Shown: positions 12,773 to 25,917 of the stretch, piece by piece | Numbering within the stretch: the stretch's first letter is position 1 | Layout of the letters: the number at the start of each line of letters is the position of its first letter | Origin: Aegilops tauschii subsp. strangulata | Taxonomy: Eukaryota > Streptophyta > Magnoliopsida > Poales > Poaceae | Direction: 5' to 3' | DNA length: 64,000 nt | Assembly (NCBI RefSeq): GCF_002575655.3 | Contig: NC_053036.3 | Span: forward strand, 156,092,627 to 156,156,626 | The notes under the pieces: generated by a model | Databases searched by the model: none | Seen by the model: only the letters and a program-made list of their open reading frames with translations | Told to the model about the DNA's origin: nothing | Made by a program: the position numbers and the translations under genes

Positions 12773-15700
12773 TGTAACACCCACGATGCGGCTATATCTC
12801 CCACGCGTCGAGGCACGACTTAGAAGCATAACCACATTGTGGTTTTGTCGCAAGAAGGGTCATCTTCACACAATCCCATGTAATGAACAAGAATGGGATA
12901 AAGAGTTGGCTTACAATCGCCACTTCACACAATACATAAATAAATCATACATCAATCAGAGTACACACATAGGTCCGACTACGGAACCGAAAGAAAAGAA
13001 GACAACCCCAAATACTAGATCCCCGATCGTCCCAACTGGGCTCCACTACTGATCATCAGGAAACGAAACATAGTAACGACCACGTTCCTCGTCGAACTCC
13101 CACTTGAGCTCGGTTGCATCGCCTGCACTGGTATCGTCGACTCCTGCAACTGTTTTGGTAGAATCTGTGAGTCACGAGGACTCAGCAATCTCACACCCGC
13201 GAGATCAAGTCTATTTAAGCTTATAGGAAGGATGGGGTAATGAGGTGGAGCTGCAGCAAGCACTAAGCATATATGGTGGCTAACATACGCAAATAAGAGC
13301 AAGAAGAGGAGCAATGGAACGGTCGTCAACTAGTAATGATCAAGAAGTGATCCTGAACTCCTACTTACATCATACATAACCCAAAAGCCGTGTTCACTTC
13401 CCGGACTCCGCCGAAAAGAGACCATCACGGCTACACACGCGGTTGATGTATTTTAATTAAGTCGAGTGTCAAGTTCTCTACAACCGGACATTAACAAATT
13501 CCCATCTGCCTCATAACCGCGGGCACGGCTTTTGAAAGATAATACCCTGCAGGGGTGTCCCAACTTAGCCCATTATAAACTCTCACGGTCAACGAAGGAT
13601 ATTCCTTCTCCCAGGAAGACCCGATCAGTCTCGGAATCCCGGTTACAAGACATTTCGACAATGGTAAAACAAGTCCAGCAAAGCTGCCCGATGTCTCGAC
13701 AATCCCGATAGGAGTCGCACGTACCAAGTTCTCAGGACACACCGGATGAACACTACGTACAACTAGAACCAGCCCTCAAGTTTCCCCGAGGTGGCGCTGC
13801 AAGTGGCTCTAGTTTGGACCAACACTCGGAGGAGCACTGGCCCGGGGGGGGGGTAAAATAAGATGACCCTTGAGTCTGCAGAACCCAAGGGAAAAAGGCT
13901 TAGGTAGGCAAATGGTAAAACCAAGGTTGGGCCTTGCTGGAGGAGTTTTATTCAAAGCGAACTGTCAAGGGGGTCCCATAAATCACCCAACCGCGTAAGG
14001 AACGCAAAATCAAGGAACATAACACAGGTATGACGGAAACTAGGGCGGCAAGAGTGGAACAAAACACCAGGCATACGGCCGAGCCTTCCACCCTTTACCA
14101 AGTATATAGATGCATTAATTAAAGTAAGATATATTGTGATATCCCAACATGTCCATGTTCCAACATGGAACCAGCTTCATCTTCACCTGCAACTAACAAC
14201 GCTATAAGAGGGGCTGAGCAAAAGCGGTAACATAGCCAAACAACGGTTTGCTAGGAAGGGTGACAAAGGTTAGAGGTTCATGGCAATTGGGGAGGCTTGA
14301 TAAGCAAGTGGTAGGTAGCGCGGCATAGCAAAAGAGCGAAAAACTAGCAAGCAAACATGGAAGTGATTTCGAGGGTATGGTCATCTTGCCTGAGATCCCG
14401 CAAGGAAGAAGATCGAATCCATGAAGAAGACAAGCGGACGTAGCCGAACGAATCCTCACAACTCCGGGACGAAACCGAAGCTAACGAGAGAAGCAACCCG
14501 GAAAGAAACAAACAACATAGTAAACAACCACCACATAAACATGGCATGATACACAATCAAGTATCATGCATGTCCGATTTAATGAGCATGCCATGGCAAA
14601 GTGCAACAAACAACACTACAAATTAAGTGGAGCTCAATATGCAACGAGTTGCATATTGACGAAACACCACATTCAATTATTTAGTTCTCTCTCGTTTATG
14701 TACCCAACAATATTAAATGTTGATTAACATGGCAAGAGGTGAAGCATAAGTAAACTAACTATTTAAGCAAGTTAAATGAGGCCGGAAACAACAAACAACA
14801 ATTCCGGAAAATCGTCATATGCATATTTTGAATTTGCTACTGTTCTGCCTAAAACCATATTTTATTGTTGTTAAACAGGAAAATAAAGTGCAACATGTTA
14901 AACTAGGCATTTTTCTACCCCATTTACATATTAAGTTTATTAAATTCGGAGCTACGTTTATTTAGTTATGAAATAAATCATTTTAACATGGCATTTGAGC
15001 AAAATTAAACAAACAACATTTTAAACATTTTAAATGTTATCATGATGCGGATGACATATGCAAGGTTTAAGCAATTTATGAAAATGTTGACATGAAGGAT
15101 GATATAGAGCATTTGGTCACCATGGCGGAACGAAAGGGTGCCATGGCAACATATCGGTACCGGTAACTCGATTGAGATACCGATGCAAAAGAGAAGTGTG
15201 TGGATGTGTGGAACACGCAAGAGATGGCGGGGTGCTCCCGGTAACCGGGTTCCCACGGGTCGACGGCATGGCAAACTATGAGAAACGTGCAATGACAATT
15301 CAGAAACGGTGCAACCACGAGCATCTCATACAACACACATGCATTCGTTCACGAGCGTCGCCTCGGGGTTATACCTTCGAAGCGTGCGTTTTCGGGACGG
15401 ATCGAGTCGGTGCGATGTAGAGGAAGTAGACGTTCTCGGAATGGTCGTCGTGGAAGTAGTGGCACACAGCGACGGTAGTGGAAGTAGTGGTTCACGTTTC
15501 GTAGTCGTACACACTCCGTAGAGGATCGGGGTCACAGTGAGGAACTTGACGTCCATGGGGTCGACGGTAGAGTTACACACGTTGTCGGGGTACTTGTTGT
15601 TCCGGTCTTGGCGTCCGTAGATGTACACGGCAATCATAGTTGTACTTGGCGGTTCCGTGTAGTCGAACTTGACGATCCGAGGGGGTACTTGCCGGATCCA

Positions 15701-17310
15701 CAACACTGTGACCGTTCGTGGCAGGGGAACTTGGTGTTCACGGGTCTCCCAAAGACATCGTGGTACTTGGCGTCCTTGGCGATTTCGGAGACGGCGGTTG
15801 AGGTATTTGACGTGTCACCATGTAGTCGTACATGGGTCAAACAGAGGCATTGACACATCTGGAGGGGCATCAAGGGACTTGTCAAGGCCCTGCCTCGGGA
15901 GTTCACTGGAGGTGCGTAGAGGCGGCAGAGGTGGTGTTGCGCGGACGCGGGCACAAGACGGGTGAAGGGGTGGCGAGGTGACCAGAGGCGCGAGGAGGGA
16001 GATCCTGGTCGCGACAAGAGAAGGCAGCGGGGCAACGTCCTTGTCGGACGGAGATGGTGCAGGCGAACCATGGCGAGGCCGAACGTGGGTCTCGGGCAGG
16101 AGGTGAAGAAGATGGCAGGGACGCGATCTCCGGCGAGAAGGCGAAGCAGAGGAGGCTGGGGTCGAGCACGGGCCTGGACTCGCCGGCCGGAGGGGCGACG
16201 GGGCATGGCTTCGGGCGCCATGGAAGGCAGGGCGTGGGGCGCATGGTGGTGGTGGTGGTGGGGTGCTCCGGCAACAACGAGCTGTAGGAGGCCGGCCTTG
16301 GAGCGATGCGGGTTGGCGAGGTGGCGCGTGGGGAGGAGGAGCAGAGGAAGGGGTCACGCGGAGGGGCGTTGTGCTCGCCAGCGCGAGGTGAGAGGACTGG
16401 AGGTCGCGCTCCTGGCGCACGACGAAGATGGCGCGGAGGAAGAGGAGCCCGGGAGGAGAGCCGACGAAGGGGCCCAAGGAGGTCGCAGAGGGCTTGCCGG
16501 CGGCGACCAAGGTCGCTGAGGCGCGGCCTCGAGGGAAACAGCACTGCTGCGCGTGGCGTGCGTGGCCATGGGGATCGGGATCCCTCTCCTGTGCGTGGTG
16601 ACGACGTGAGGGAGGAGACGAGGGAGAGTGGGGGATCGAGCAGGGGGTCGGGCTAGGGTTAGAAGGGTTAGGTGGGCCGGCGCTGGTTGGTTAGGCCCAA
16701 GAGGCCGGCTGGGCTACAAGGCTGCGCTCTCTCTCTCCCTCATATTTCTTTTAATAGAAAAGAAATTAGAGAGAAGAAAAGAAAGGAGGGGTTAGGGAAA
16801 GGATTTGTGCAAGGGGCTATTTTCCCGGACTCATAAAAATGTGCTTGATCCCGAAAAAATAGAAGTGGGCACACGAGTGAAGTTGAATTCAAACTTATTT
16901 GAATTTAATTCAAATGGTTTGAACTAGGACGAGGTTCTAGGAGTGTCCAAAAAATGTTGAGAATCTTAGAGGATCCTCGATAACAGAGATGAGAATTATT
17001 GGCAAAGTTTGGGGAACAAACTTGAAATGGAAAAGGCATGGCGTTTATTATGCAAGTGTGTTATGGTTAATTACAAAAGAATGGAATATTTATTATAGCT
17101 CCCTAATATTGGGAGGATATGTTATAAAGAGAAGTCATCATATGAATTCCCTCAATTTAAATAGATCAAAAATCTATGCAATTTATTTAGTTGAGTTTTA
17201 AAAATTAAATGACATGATGCAATGCAAAATAAATAGAGCAAGCAAAAGAAACACCCGGCGATCACGAAATATATGGAAGGCGTCTGGAGCGTCAGTCTCG
17301 GGGCGTCACA
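12773..17310 (-). repeat. Left (3') LTR of element B
   Basis: Begins TGTAACACCC and ends GGGCGTCACA. From 12773 to about 15010 it aligns with element A's LTR (13198 corresponds to base 1). From about 15050 to 16990 it has a different module: a stretch rich in CAAGTAC-like units on the minus strand (15320-15860) and a GC-rich block (15900-16690). It rejoins A only at the extreme end (GTCTCGGGGCGT). A pyrimidine-rich CTCTCTCTCTCCCT lies near 16727. The long Arg/Gly- and Pro-rich frames in the GC block look like composition effects. Confidence 0.85.
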
Positions 17311-20300
17311 ACACTCCACCACTACAAGAGGATCTCGTCCCGAGATCTTGGATGGCACCGGAGAGAAACGGAAGAGGAAGAGGTAAAACTAAGTTGCTTC
17401 TTCGACAAACGAGTGAAACCAAAGAACCTTGAGAGGTCGCAAAGCTTGAAGAAATGACACGACGGAGGTGAACAAAATTTAAAACACTCCGTTCAGCAAG
17501 AGGAACAAGGAACATTACAAGAACCTTGTAGGTTGAAGAATATGGAACAAGAGACGGATCAAAAGGAATATGAAAGCACACCGGTAGAAAAGAGAAACAA
17601 GGAACTCCATGTGAACTTTGGAGTTTGCAAAGCTATGAATGACAAGAACAATGGAGGAGAAGTACATGCAAGCACACCGGTTGAAATGAGATGTACAAGG
17701 AACGATAAGGATCAATTACGATAACGCTCCGGTCGGAAATGAAAAGAATAGAATTTGAACTTGGCAAAATGAAAGCATTTGGATGAGACTCCGGTTAGAA
17801 GAGGAATGATAGACACAACACTCCGGTTAAAACAAGATAAAGAAGGAATAAGAATGATATAATTTGGACAGCACTCCGACTGTAAATGGAAGGAATAGAA
17901 CATGAACTTTACAAGATGAGAGGATACTTAATGAAATGAACAGCACACTGCCTCCGGAACTATTGAAAGAATGGCACAATGGGTCAGAAAGATTTCAGAC
18001 AGCACTCCGGTTGAGAAGGGACGCAAAACTTGACAGAATGGGATGAACTTGAAAAGAGGGCACGACACTCCAGTTGGAAATGGATAAGCACGAAAAGAAC
18101 ACGGTCCTCACAAATCGAGATGATGAGTGAAGAGAGCAACATCACAATGCCTCCGGGAGAAATAAATAATAGAAGATAGATCCTTGGAATAAAGAATGGA
18201 GAAGAAAATGCCAGCTTCTGCCACAAATTATCTTGGAAAGCACCCTTCCAAGAAGGTTAGAACGGAGTTGTTGGAAAACCAACAGCGAAAGGATAAGCTT
18301 GTAGTGGGCTTATGAAAAAGACCTCAAAATTTGAGTTGCAATTCTGCCACTAACGAAAACAAATAAAATAATTGATAACACTAGCGAGATGAAAAAACTT
18401 CTTTCACCAAGAGGATAGAAGAAAACTTGGATCAATGATAGACACCACAATTAGCAACATTCCTTTGAGAAGGCTTTAAGTGAAATATATACCAAGATAA
18501 CTCCAGCAAAGAGATTATTGTGGGTTGAAACAACTCATGGACGAAGAAAAATATGATGGGTTTAAATATCTCATTCCTGACAACTTGTGAATCATGAAAC
18601 ATGAAGAAAATTATCAAGAATGACATAACACCACCTCAAAAGATAAGAGAGAAAGAATTGCACTTCGAATTGCAAGATGAAGAATGCTTGAACTCCTCAA
18701 AACAGAACATGTGTTGAACACCATGTTTATTTTGGAGTATAGGTTGACGGATCTTGACTCCGAGAGAAATCTTGAAGAACAATTGAAGAATGAAAGGAAT
18801 CCTTGACGAAGCACCATGTGAACCTCCATGAAGAACTCTGGTAAACAAAAGGATGATAGAAAGAAAAGAGAAGTTGACAACACAAGGTGAAGCCTTGCAG
18901 TGATAAGATGAAGCTTTGAAATGATATGACCGAGAAAATTTGGAACTCCGGAAAGAAAGATGAACAAATTAAATCAAGATGATGAACCTCTGGAAAGAAG
19001 AAACTAAATCACTTGGATGAAACAAGAAAAAAAATTATGTTATGCGTATCCTTCACCAATATAAATTGGTGACAAGCAACGGATTTTACATACTACTTAT
19101 TCTCGTAGAAAGGATTAAGAGAGATATAGCGTAAACTTGGAAGGTCTTCAACGAACCACCGGCAGGATTGGAAAGAACGAATGAATCTATATGATAACGA
19201 AGGAAGAGAAATCTTGAACGACCAAAAAGGAAGAGAAATCTTGAACGAACCACCGCGAGAATTGAAAATGAACGAAGAAAAGATAAAGAACCACCGGGAA
19301 GAATTAGAAAACGAATAAAGATACTTGACAAAATTTAGACACATGAGAACGAAAAGATCATGAACTGATTAGAGGATATTTGAACGATGCACCGGAAGAA
19401 TATGGAGATGAACGAAGAAACATCAATTTAGAATAATTGGAGAACGAGGCTGAAAACTTAGAACGAAGAAATCTTCTAAAATGATGGCCTTCGGAGAATC
19501 AAACTGAAAAGACTCCTGAAATGCTCCGGATGGGTGAAAAGAATTCTCACAATCAAAAACAATTATGAGAGGATGGCATCAAGCTAGAACCATGAATCAT
19601 GAAGAGAATGGAGCAAGATTTAAGAGAAACTCTTCTTCGGTCTTCAAATGTTGAGAATGACGATGAGAAACACCACCATGAATTGTTGAGGCACTCCGGA
19701 ATGAAAATTAGAAAGATTGAACCAACAATGAAAAGAGTTTGAAAGATCTTGGAGAAAGACATTTGACTGATGATAATTCATTCTTACGTCAAACTTTGCA
19801 ATGAATTTGAGAATAACTCCGAAAAATTAGAAGAGTCAGGTAAGATCCTGGGAAAAGACCTCTGGGTTAGGGCCACTCAAAAGATACACCGTTGAATGAT
19901 TAAAAGAAAGATTGCATCGGTAGAATTAAATGGCTCAAGAGAGATAACAACCTCGAGATAGCTTGAACGGATTGGGAATGGAAATGTGAATCTTCTGAGA
20001 TATCTTGTACACTCCAGATCCAATGAAAATAGTGAGAGGTGAATGATTGAGAGGTGCACCGGCATGAGAAAGCATTGAAGCGAGGAAAGGAATATGATCA
20101 ACACTAAAAGCTTGAATTGAATCCATCGGAAAAGAAAGCGAGTGAAGAGTGATACACTTGAAGCTTCGTTAGTATCTTCCTGAGAATCACCGGATAAGAA
20201 CATTGACGGAAAAGAATGGAGAGACTTCCCATCAATAAAATGATACTTGATTAAGAAATATGAGTCCTTGAAGAAAAGGGTGGGAGGGTGGGAAAATAAA

Positions 20301-21471
20301 GGCAACTTGTGACGGATGAAACAAACGTCGTTGGGAAAAACATAGAATTGACCTTGCGGATGTGGAAAAATGATCGGATCCACTTGAAGAGAAGCACGCC
20401 GGTTGGAAAAGAATTGACATGACAATCTCGATAATCAAGAAGGATTAGTATCCACCTAGGAATATGAGAACACCGCTTAGAATAAGGTATGGAATCAACA
20501 CTTGTCATTGAAGCAACTCGAATACCACAAAACAAAACAACAACAAAGGATTTGGCTTGCAGAATAAGCCGGAACAAACATATGATAGAGATTTCGTCCG
20601 AAGTTTTCGTGGTGGGGCCCACACGGGCTCGATCGTACAGCACCATCATGTACAAGGCAATGCACATGACATACGAAGCGTCCCCGAGTCGGCATAGCCA
20701 AGGACTCTTTAAGACACTACGAGACCACTGTAAAACCAACCGTGGATAGGCGGACCACTAGACGTCGAACCCCAATCTCATATCATGCATCTGTCGGAAA
20801 GATATCCTAGGAGCTACTTGAATTCCCAGTTATAAACTCCCGAAACTTTCTGGTTATGCAATCAGGTGTTGGGGATACAGGGGACACAAAATATATCACC
20901 CAAACTAACAATACCTAGATCCAGTTGTATCCATCCTTCAACACATAACCAAGAAACCTTCGGAAATCATTTACCTCAACCTTCGAAAAGCATCCGTTAT
21001 ACGAGTTATGGCAATACTCCCGAACTCCCGCCCCAGTACTGGGTGGCGTCGAGGTGATCTCACCAACAACTGCATAAAAAAGATTTTCGATGTCGGCGAA
21101 ACTCAGGTATTCCAGAACTGCAACGATAAAATTGTGACGACAACACCTCGGAGCTCAACTCCCCGGGACACTGCCACAACCCCTAAATGTCAGGAGGCAC
21201 CAAGAACAATGTTCTCGTCACAAAACCATCGGAACGATTCCAAGATACCCGCGTGATCCTAATTTTTTTTTTGTGAAATTTGAGGAGGAGAGTCAAAACT
21301 TCTACGTCAGGGGGCCTCACCAGAGCGACGAAGGGACTGAGGAGTAAAAAGAATCCTACTCTCCGATATATATAATCCTAAGACTCAAAACATTTTTTTC
21401 TAGACTCAACAACGTCAGCGATTCGATCAAGCAGGGGGCTCCTAAGTCGGGAATGGCTCTGATTACCAACT
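17311..21471 (-). mobile_element. Internal domain of element B, non-coding CCGGAG array
   Basis: Collinear with 3399-7041 of element A but about 0.5 kb longer, the extra length being more CCGG-containing units. There are no gag-pol motifs on either strand. The best-conserved intervals are about 20450-21470 beside the primer-binding site and the 17311-17470 segment beside the LTR, which starts ACACTCCACCACTACAAGAG. The 86-codon frame at 20489-20749 matches the one in A. Confidence 0.75.
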
Positions 21472-21549
21472 TGTAACAACCACAATGCGGTTATGCCTCT
21501 AAGTCGTGCCTCGACACGTGGGAGATATAGCCGCATCGTGGGTGTTACA
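21472..21549. repeat. 78-bp palindromic mini-LTR terminus of element B
   Basis: The sequence runs from TGTAACAACCACAATGCGG to CCGCATCGTGGGTGTTACA, so both ends are near-perfect inverted copies. Its reverse complement matches the first 70 bp of the normal LTR (compare 7042-7111 and 12773-12842). The loop therefore lies inverted relative to the primer-binding site that adjoins it on the left. It is followed directly by the GGAGC duplication. Confidence 0.9.
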
Positions 21550-21554
21550 GGAGC

Positions 21555-21948
21555 GCTCTGCGCGACTACTGGCTTCTTCATCACGGACTCCGACGACTAC
21601 TTCCCCGACGTCGACTACCTCAGCAACGACATGGCTGGAGAGGATGTCGACCCCAAGTCCAGTGCTTCTGCGGCTGCTGTCCCGTACGTGTTCTTGCTCT
21701 TTCTGTTAGATGTCATGACACAGTTCTTTGCTCTAGTTTCTGCCCTACATATGATAGGTTCTACTTCATATATGCAACTTCATCTAGTGTCTGTTCTAGA
21801 TGTGTTTAGTTCAAATTCATATATGCAGATGCTATTTACTTTCTCTCCGTCAGATTGCATGACTTGCTTTATCGCGGCTATATTAGTCATGCTTTATCTA
21901 GTATTTCTGTTAATAAAATCATTTGGTAAATTGCTCATATTTCCAACA
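21555..21948 (+). repeat. Copia 3' LTR, second part
   Basis: Continuation of the LTR interrupted at 12772. It resumes after the second GGAGC and ends GCTCATATTTCCAACA, the expected CA terminus complementary to TGCTGGAA. A 158-codon frame crosses it (21493-21969), but its second half is hydrophobic and has no homology I recognise. It is most likely chance openness in R-U5. Confidence 0.8.
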
Positions 21949-24452
21949 GTTTTTGCAACTATGAAATGACCGGTGAGGCAACTCTCTGAAAAATCTTTCA
22001 ACATTATGTTTCTTCGTTTGTGATTTAGTGCACTGTATGTGTTTGTTCTTTGTTTAGAAAACATCATCGTCAGATCTGTTGGTATATGATGACTCGAACT
22101 AATTTCAGTTTTAGATGAATTTTGTTCATAAGATGTGGTGTGTCCACGCTCTTTTCTCTTTCTTCCGGTATATGGTGTTGTGATTTAGTAGCTTGGAGCC
22201 TGTCACTTTAATTCAAAACTTACGTGAATACCTAAAATGATAAAAAGAGCAGGAAATGGTGGCTAGCAAACATATCTTCTTAATAAAATCGATGAGCTCA
22301 GTGTCCAGGTAATGCTTTGTCTATAACTAATTTGGCTGCTAGATTTTTTGAAGTTGTTAGACTGAAGTTTGATGGTTATATATTAGGTAATGCTTCGTCT
22401 ATAACTAATTTGGCTGCTAAATTTATTGAAGTCGTTAGACCGTATTTTGATGGTTATATATTAGAGCTAAAGAACAATATGTACTGAACAATAAAGAACA
22501 GTATGTACTTTTTCTCTTAACAGAGCTTCTCTAAGCTTTTCTAATATGATATCCTAGTTTATTCCTAGTAGCTCCCAGCCAAAGCAGTGTGTGAACAAGT
22601 ACTGAATGTTTTGTTTAGGCTTTGGTTCTTATGTGATTTTTCTTCAGAAAACTACACCGTGGGCGTTTATCTTCAAGTCATTATCCATCTAACGTGCTTG
22701 TTGCAACCGCTTCAGTGAGTTTCTGCACCCCATGTATCGAGGCCCTCCTTATGTGGGGATGCAATTAATGTATACAATCCCTTTTCACATTTTGGATTTT
22801 CCTTAAACACAGATCATGCATGTTGATTGCTGAAGTAGATTACTTTAGTATTGCAAGAGTTTTCACCTACATGTGACATCTGAACTAGCAGTTTTGTCTA
22901 GTACAGTCTCTCTTTTAAAGCTTTGAAATTTCCATTGCAGCCATCAAAGTCTGTTCACCCTACGATTTAACTTCTAGATATTACTCATGGTAATCATAGT
23001 CCAATTAATTATGTTGTTCATGACCATGTCCTGCTAGTGCGGCACAGTTTGATTCCTTCCTAGGCTAGTGTCTTGCTTACATGCTTGATTGAGTTAAGTG
23101 TACAATAAAGAAAGGGGGCCTATTTCTTGTCACTTTCAGTGAAATTTATCAGGTAATTTGGTTATCCTTTAATAAAGTTCCTTGATATTCACTAGCTATT
23201 TCTGCTGCTCCTCCTCCTGTGTAGACCATGCAATATATATAAATTATGGCATATATGTCATTCAAGGCCATTTGCTGTTAATATCATGGCATACTAATCT
23301 CAGGTGTTAATCTGAAACTACCACAGTAAATTGTACGGCTGGTATGTCTGAAAGTTCATCCAAGAAATAAGCAAAGAGAAAATTGGGTTACATTTTCCTA
23401 CAGTCTTCTAATTACTACTGTCCAAGTGCTGCGGTTGCATTCCTTGCATTATGTTCCCCTTTCTCCTTGAGTAAAAGGGTTGTGGATAAGAAGAACTGTC
23501 AAAGTTTCTGTAGTCGCTCTACTGTATTCCTATATTTTTTCCATCTGTACAAAAAACAAAAGCGCCAAATATATTCTTACCTCTGCCATGTCAGGGGCAC
23601 TTAGACAAGAAAGTAGATGGTTCGGATATGAAGGTATAAAAATATAGCAGATCTGAATATCAACAAAAAAATGCAGAATTTAATTAGTTCCTGGAGCATA
23701 TAACTAAATGATCATAGATCATGCAGGTCCATAACATGGAAATGCTCTTAGAAAGGTGGTTTACATGGATGTTGTCGTCTATTTGTCTAACCAAAGTATG
23801 GCGAATGTTACTACAATGTAGTAGTTACACTGTCGTTCACTTATAGTAGGATATTCAAGTGATTATTTTTCGCTGTTGTTTTTGTGTAAAAAAAAATAGG
23901 GTACAATCTGGAATATTAGTATATTGGTTCCAGCCTACTTGCTGCAAATGCCTGATTTTGATGGATTTTGTTCATGGCTTTGATTATACAATCTGAAATT
24001 TTACCCTTTTGGGACGAATTCAACAGAGTATATAGTCCAATACTAATGATCTCAATTATCATGGTGTATTCAGGTCAAACCTAAATAGTAGTCTGCGTCC
24101 GCCTACCTTGGCAGGGATACCAGGTTAATCTACTTTGGTGTTGTAGCCTCTTTTCTTCTTACTCTTATTTTTTAGGAGCTAAGAGATACTTTTGGGCATT
24201 CAAAAAGAGTCACATCTATAATTAGCTATCAGGTAGCTATATCCAGTGTGAACTACTAGAAAACTGTACATCTACTGAAAGAGTCACATTTATATTTATT
24301 TAGCTTCCGGCTCATTTTATCCACTATCTATAAAGTTTTTTTTTGAAACAAGTGTTGGAATTTTGGTTGCTAGTACCTATGTACAGTAACTTGAGTATAT
24401 CCCCAGCATACTATATTATCAGCAATCATACAAAGTAAACGATGCATTTCGA
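21949..24452. other. AT-rich, intron-like body of a larger CACTA-type element
   Basis: No frame is convincing. The texture is that of plant introns: T-rich, many stops, scattered possible splice sites. A direct duplication of about 75 bp lies at roughly 22310-22460, where GTCTATAACTAATTTGGCTG occurs twice. I assign it to the larger CACTA element because it runs without a visible boundary toward the subterminal repeats and terminal repeat that end at 26867. That assignment is inference; part could be old host DNA. Confidence 0.4.
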
Positions 24453-25917
24453 CACTACTAGGAAAAGGGCTATAGATAATATTAACACTAATGGCGCACC
24501 ACAGATGTGGTGCGCCACTACTATATACTAATGGCGCACCATGTGTTGGTACGCCATTAGTGTCCAAATACTAATGGCGCACCACATCCACGGTGCGCCA
24601 CTACTAACATTTTTTTTTTTCAAAACTAGTAATGACGCACCAGGAGATAGTGCGCCATTACTAGTTTAACTAATAATAGCGCACCACACCCTCGGTGCGC
24701 CACTACAAACAAATTTTTTATTTTTTTTTCAAAACTAGTAATGGCGCACCGAGGGACAGTGCGTCATTTCTAGTTTTAACTAGTAATGGCGCACCACACC
24801 ATCGGTGCGCCACTACTAACAATTTTTTTATTCTTTTTTCAAAGTTAGTAATGGCGCACCACACCTACGGTGCGCCATTACTGACTTTGCCCAAAAATTC
24901 CACCGAATGCACCACCCCTCCGTGGACCGCCTTTTCAGTTTTAGAAAAAATAAAAGAAAATGATGGAAATGTCAAAAAAATAAAATAAAATAAGTTTCCC
25001 CTGTGATATGTGGTCTAGTTGTTGGGAAAATTTACAAATATAAATTTCGACTTTATTTGCAAAATCTCTCTGGAATTTGTAAAATGGGCATAACTTTTGC
25101 ATACGAACTCGGATTAAAAAGTTTTTTCTATGAAAAATCATCTACTCGAAAAGTTACATACGATTTGAACCGGGGAAACTTTGTTCAACATCTTCAAAAT
25201 CCCCAAAAACCTAACAGAACGAAAGATACGAGGCTTTTAAGATCTAGAGGGGGGAAAATGAAAAAATATTCAAACTTACAAGTGGTGCACCATTTGCTAG
25301 GTGCGCCACTAGTAACAGAAAAACAATTGGTGTCAAAAAAACTTTTTTTTTGGAATTTTTTTTCAAAATATGATACGTAATATGACCGGGAAGTTTGAAA
25401 TATTTTTTCAAAATTTCATGACACTCATGAACATGAACAAAGTCCTAGATATCAACAAGGTTTAATAGGATTGATATGATAGATATATCAACAAGTGCCT
25501 GTGAAGTGAGCTGGTGTTGGGGTTGGATAGAACTGCGAAGTTAAGCGTGCTCGGGCTGGAGTAGTGTGAGGATGGGTGACCTTCCAGGAAGTTTGACCAC
25601 GGAGTGCGATTTGACTTGAGATTAAGCCATAGTGACTTGAGATTAAGAAAAAAACGGAAAAAAATCTGAAATTTTTTTGAAAAAATTTGTTAGTAATGGC
25701 GCACTTCTATGTGGTGCGCCATTACTAAGTCAGATAGTAACGTGCGATATACTAATGGGACACTCCCTGGTGCGCCATTAGTATACCAGATACTAATGGC
25801 GCACTTGTGGTGCGCCATTAGTAAAAAATTCTAATGGCGTGATGCTAGTGGCGCACCTGTAGTGCGCCATTAGTAGCCAAAACAGGTGCGCCACTAGCAG
25901 GCCTTTTCCTAATAGTG
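24453..25917. mobile_element. Small non-autonomous CACTA transposon (1.47 kb)
   Basis: The left end reads CACTACTAGGAAAAGG. The right end, reverse-complemented, reads CACTATTAGGAAAAGG: a 16-bp terminal inverted repeat with one mismatch and the CACTA signature. Both subterminal regions carry many copies of AATGGCGCACC and its complement in both orientations (24490-24890 and 25280-25890), the usual transposase-binding arrays of this superfamily. No transposase is encoded. A clear 3-bp duplication is not visible: TTC follows the right end, but on the left TTC is separated from the terminus by GA. Confidence 0.9.
25510..25612 (+). pseudogene. 5S rRNA-derived relic inside the CACTA element
   Basis: The segment around GCGAAGTTAAGCGTGCTCGG, then GAGTAGTGTGAGGATGGGTGACC, matches the central and 3' part of plant 5S rRNA. 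It includes box A (AAGTTAAGCGTG), the intermediate element and box C (GGATGGGTGACC) of the internal RNA polymerase III promoter. Outside that core it diverges, and the 5' and 3' stem halves are degraded. It is not a functional 5S gene. The promoter-box spacing appears kept, so weak Pol III recognition is imaginable but unproven. Confidence 0.8.

Larger units (their letters stand above)
12773..21549 (-). mobile_element. Element B: non-coding long-LTR retrotransposon with an aberrant right end
   Basis: B has the same family organisation as element A: left LTR 12773-17310, internal domain 17311-21471, primer-binding site 21455-21471. Instead of a right LTR of several kilobases it ends after 78 bp (21472-21549) in an inverted copy of the LTR start. 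The 5-bp duplication GGAGC flanks exactly these termini, and the copia LTR reads through the insertion. B therefore integrated with this abnormal end rather than losing a normal LTR later. The internal domain is non-coding as in A. Confidence 0.88.

Noticed and set aside
15815..16656. Overlapping long frames in element B's LTR
   Set aside because: Same reason: GC-rich block with simultaneous openness on both strands and repetitive Arg, Pro and Ser.
24480..24890. Regular GGCGCACC repeats as an independent satellite
   Set aside because: They stop at the CACTA termini and occur in both orientations at both ends, so they are subterminal repeats of that element.
25510..25612. Functional 5S rRNA gene
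   Set aside because: Ends are diverged, the 5' half is poorly matched, no T-run terminator at the right place, and it lies inside a transposon.
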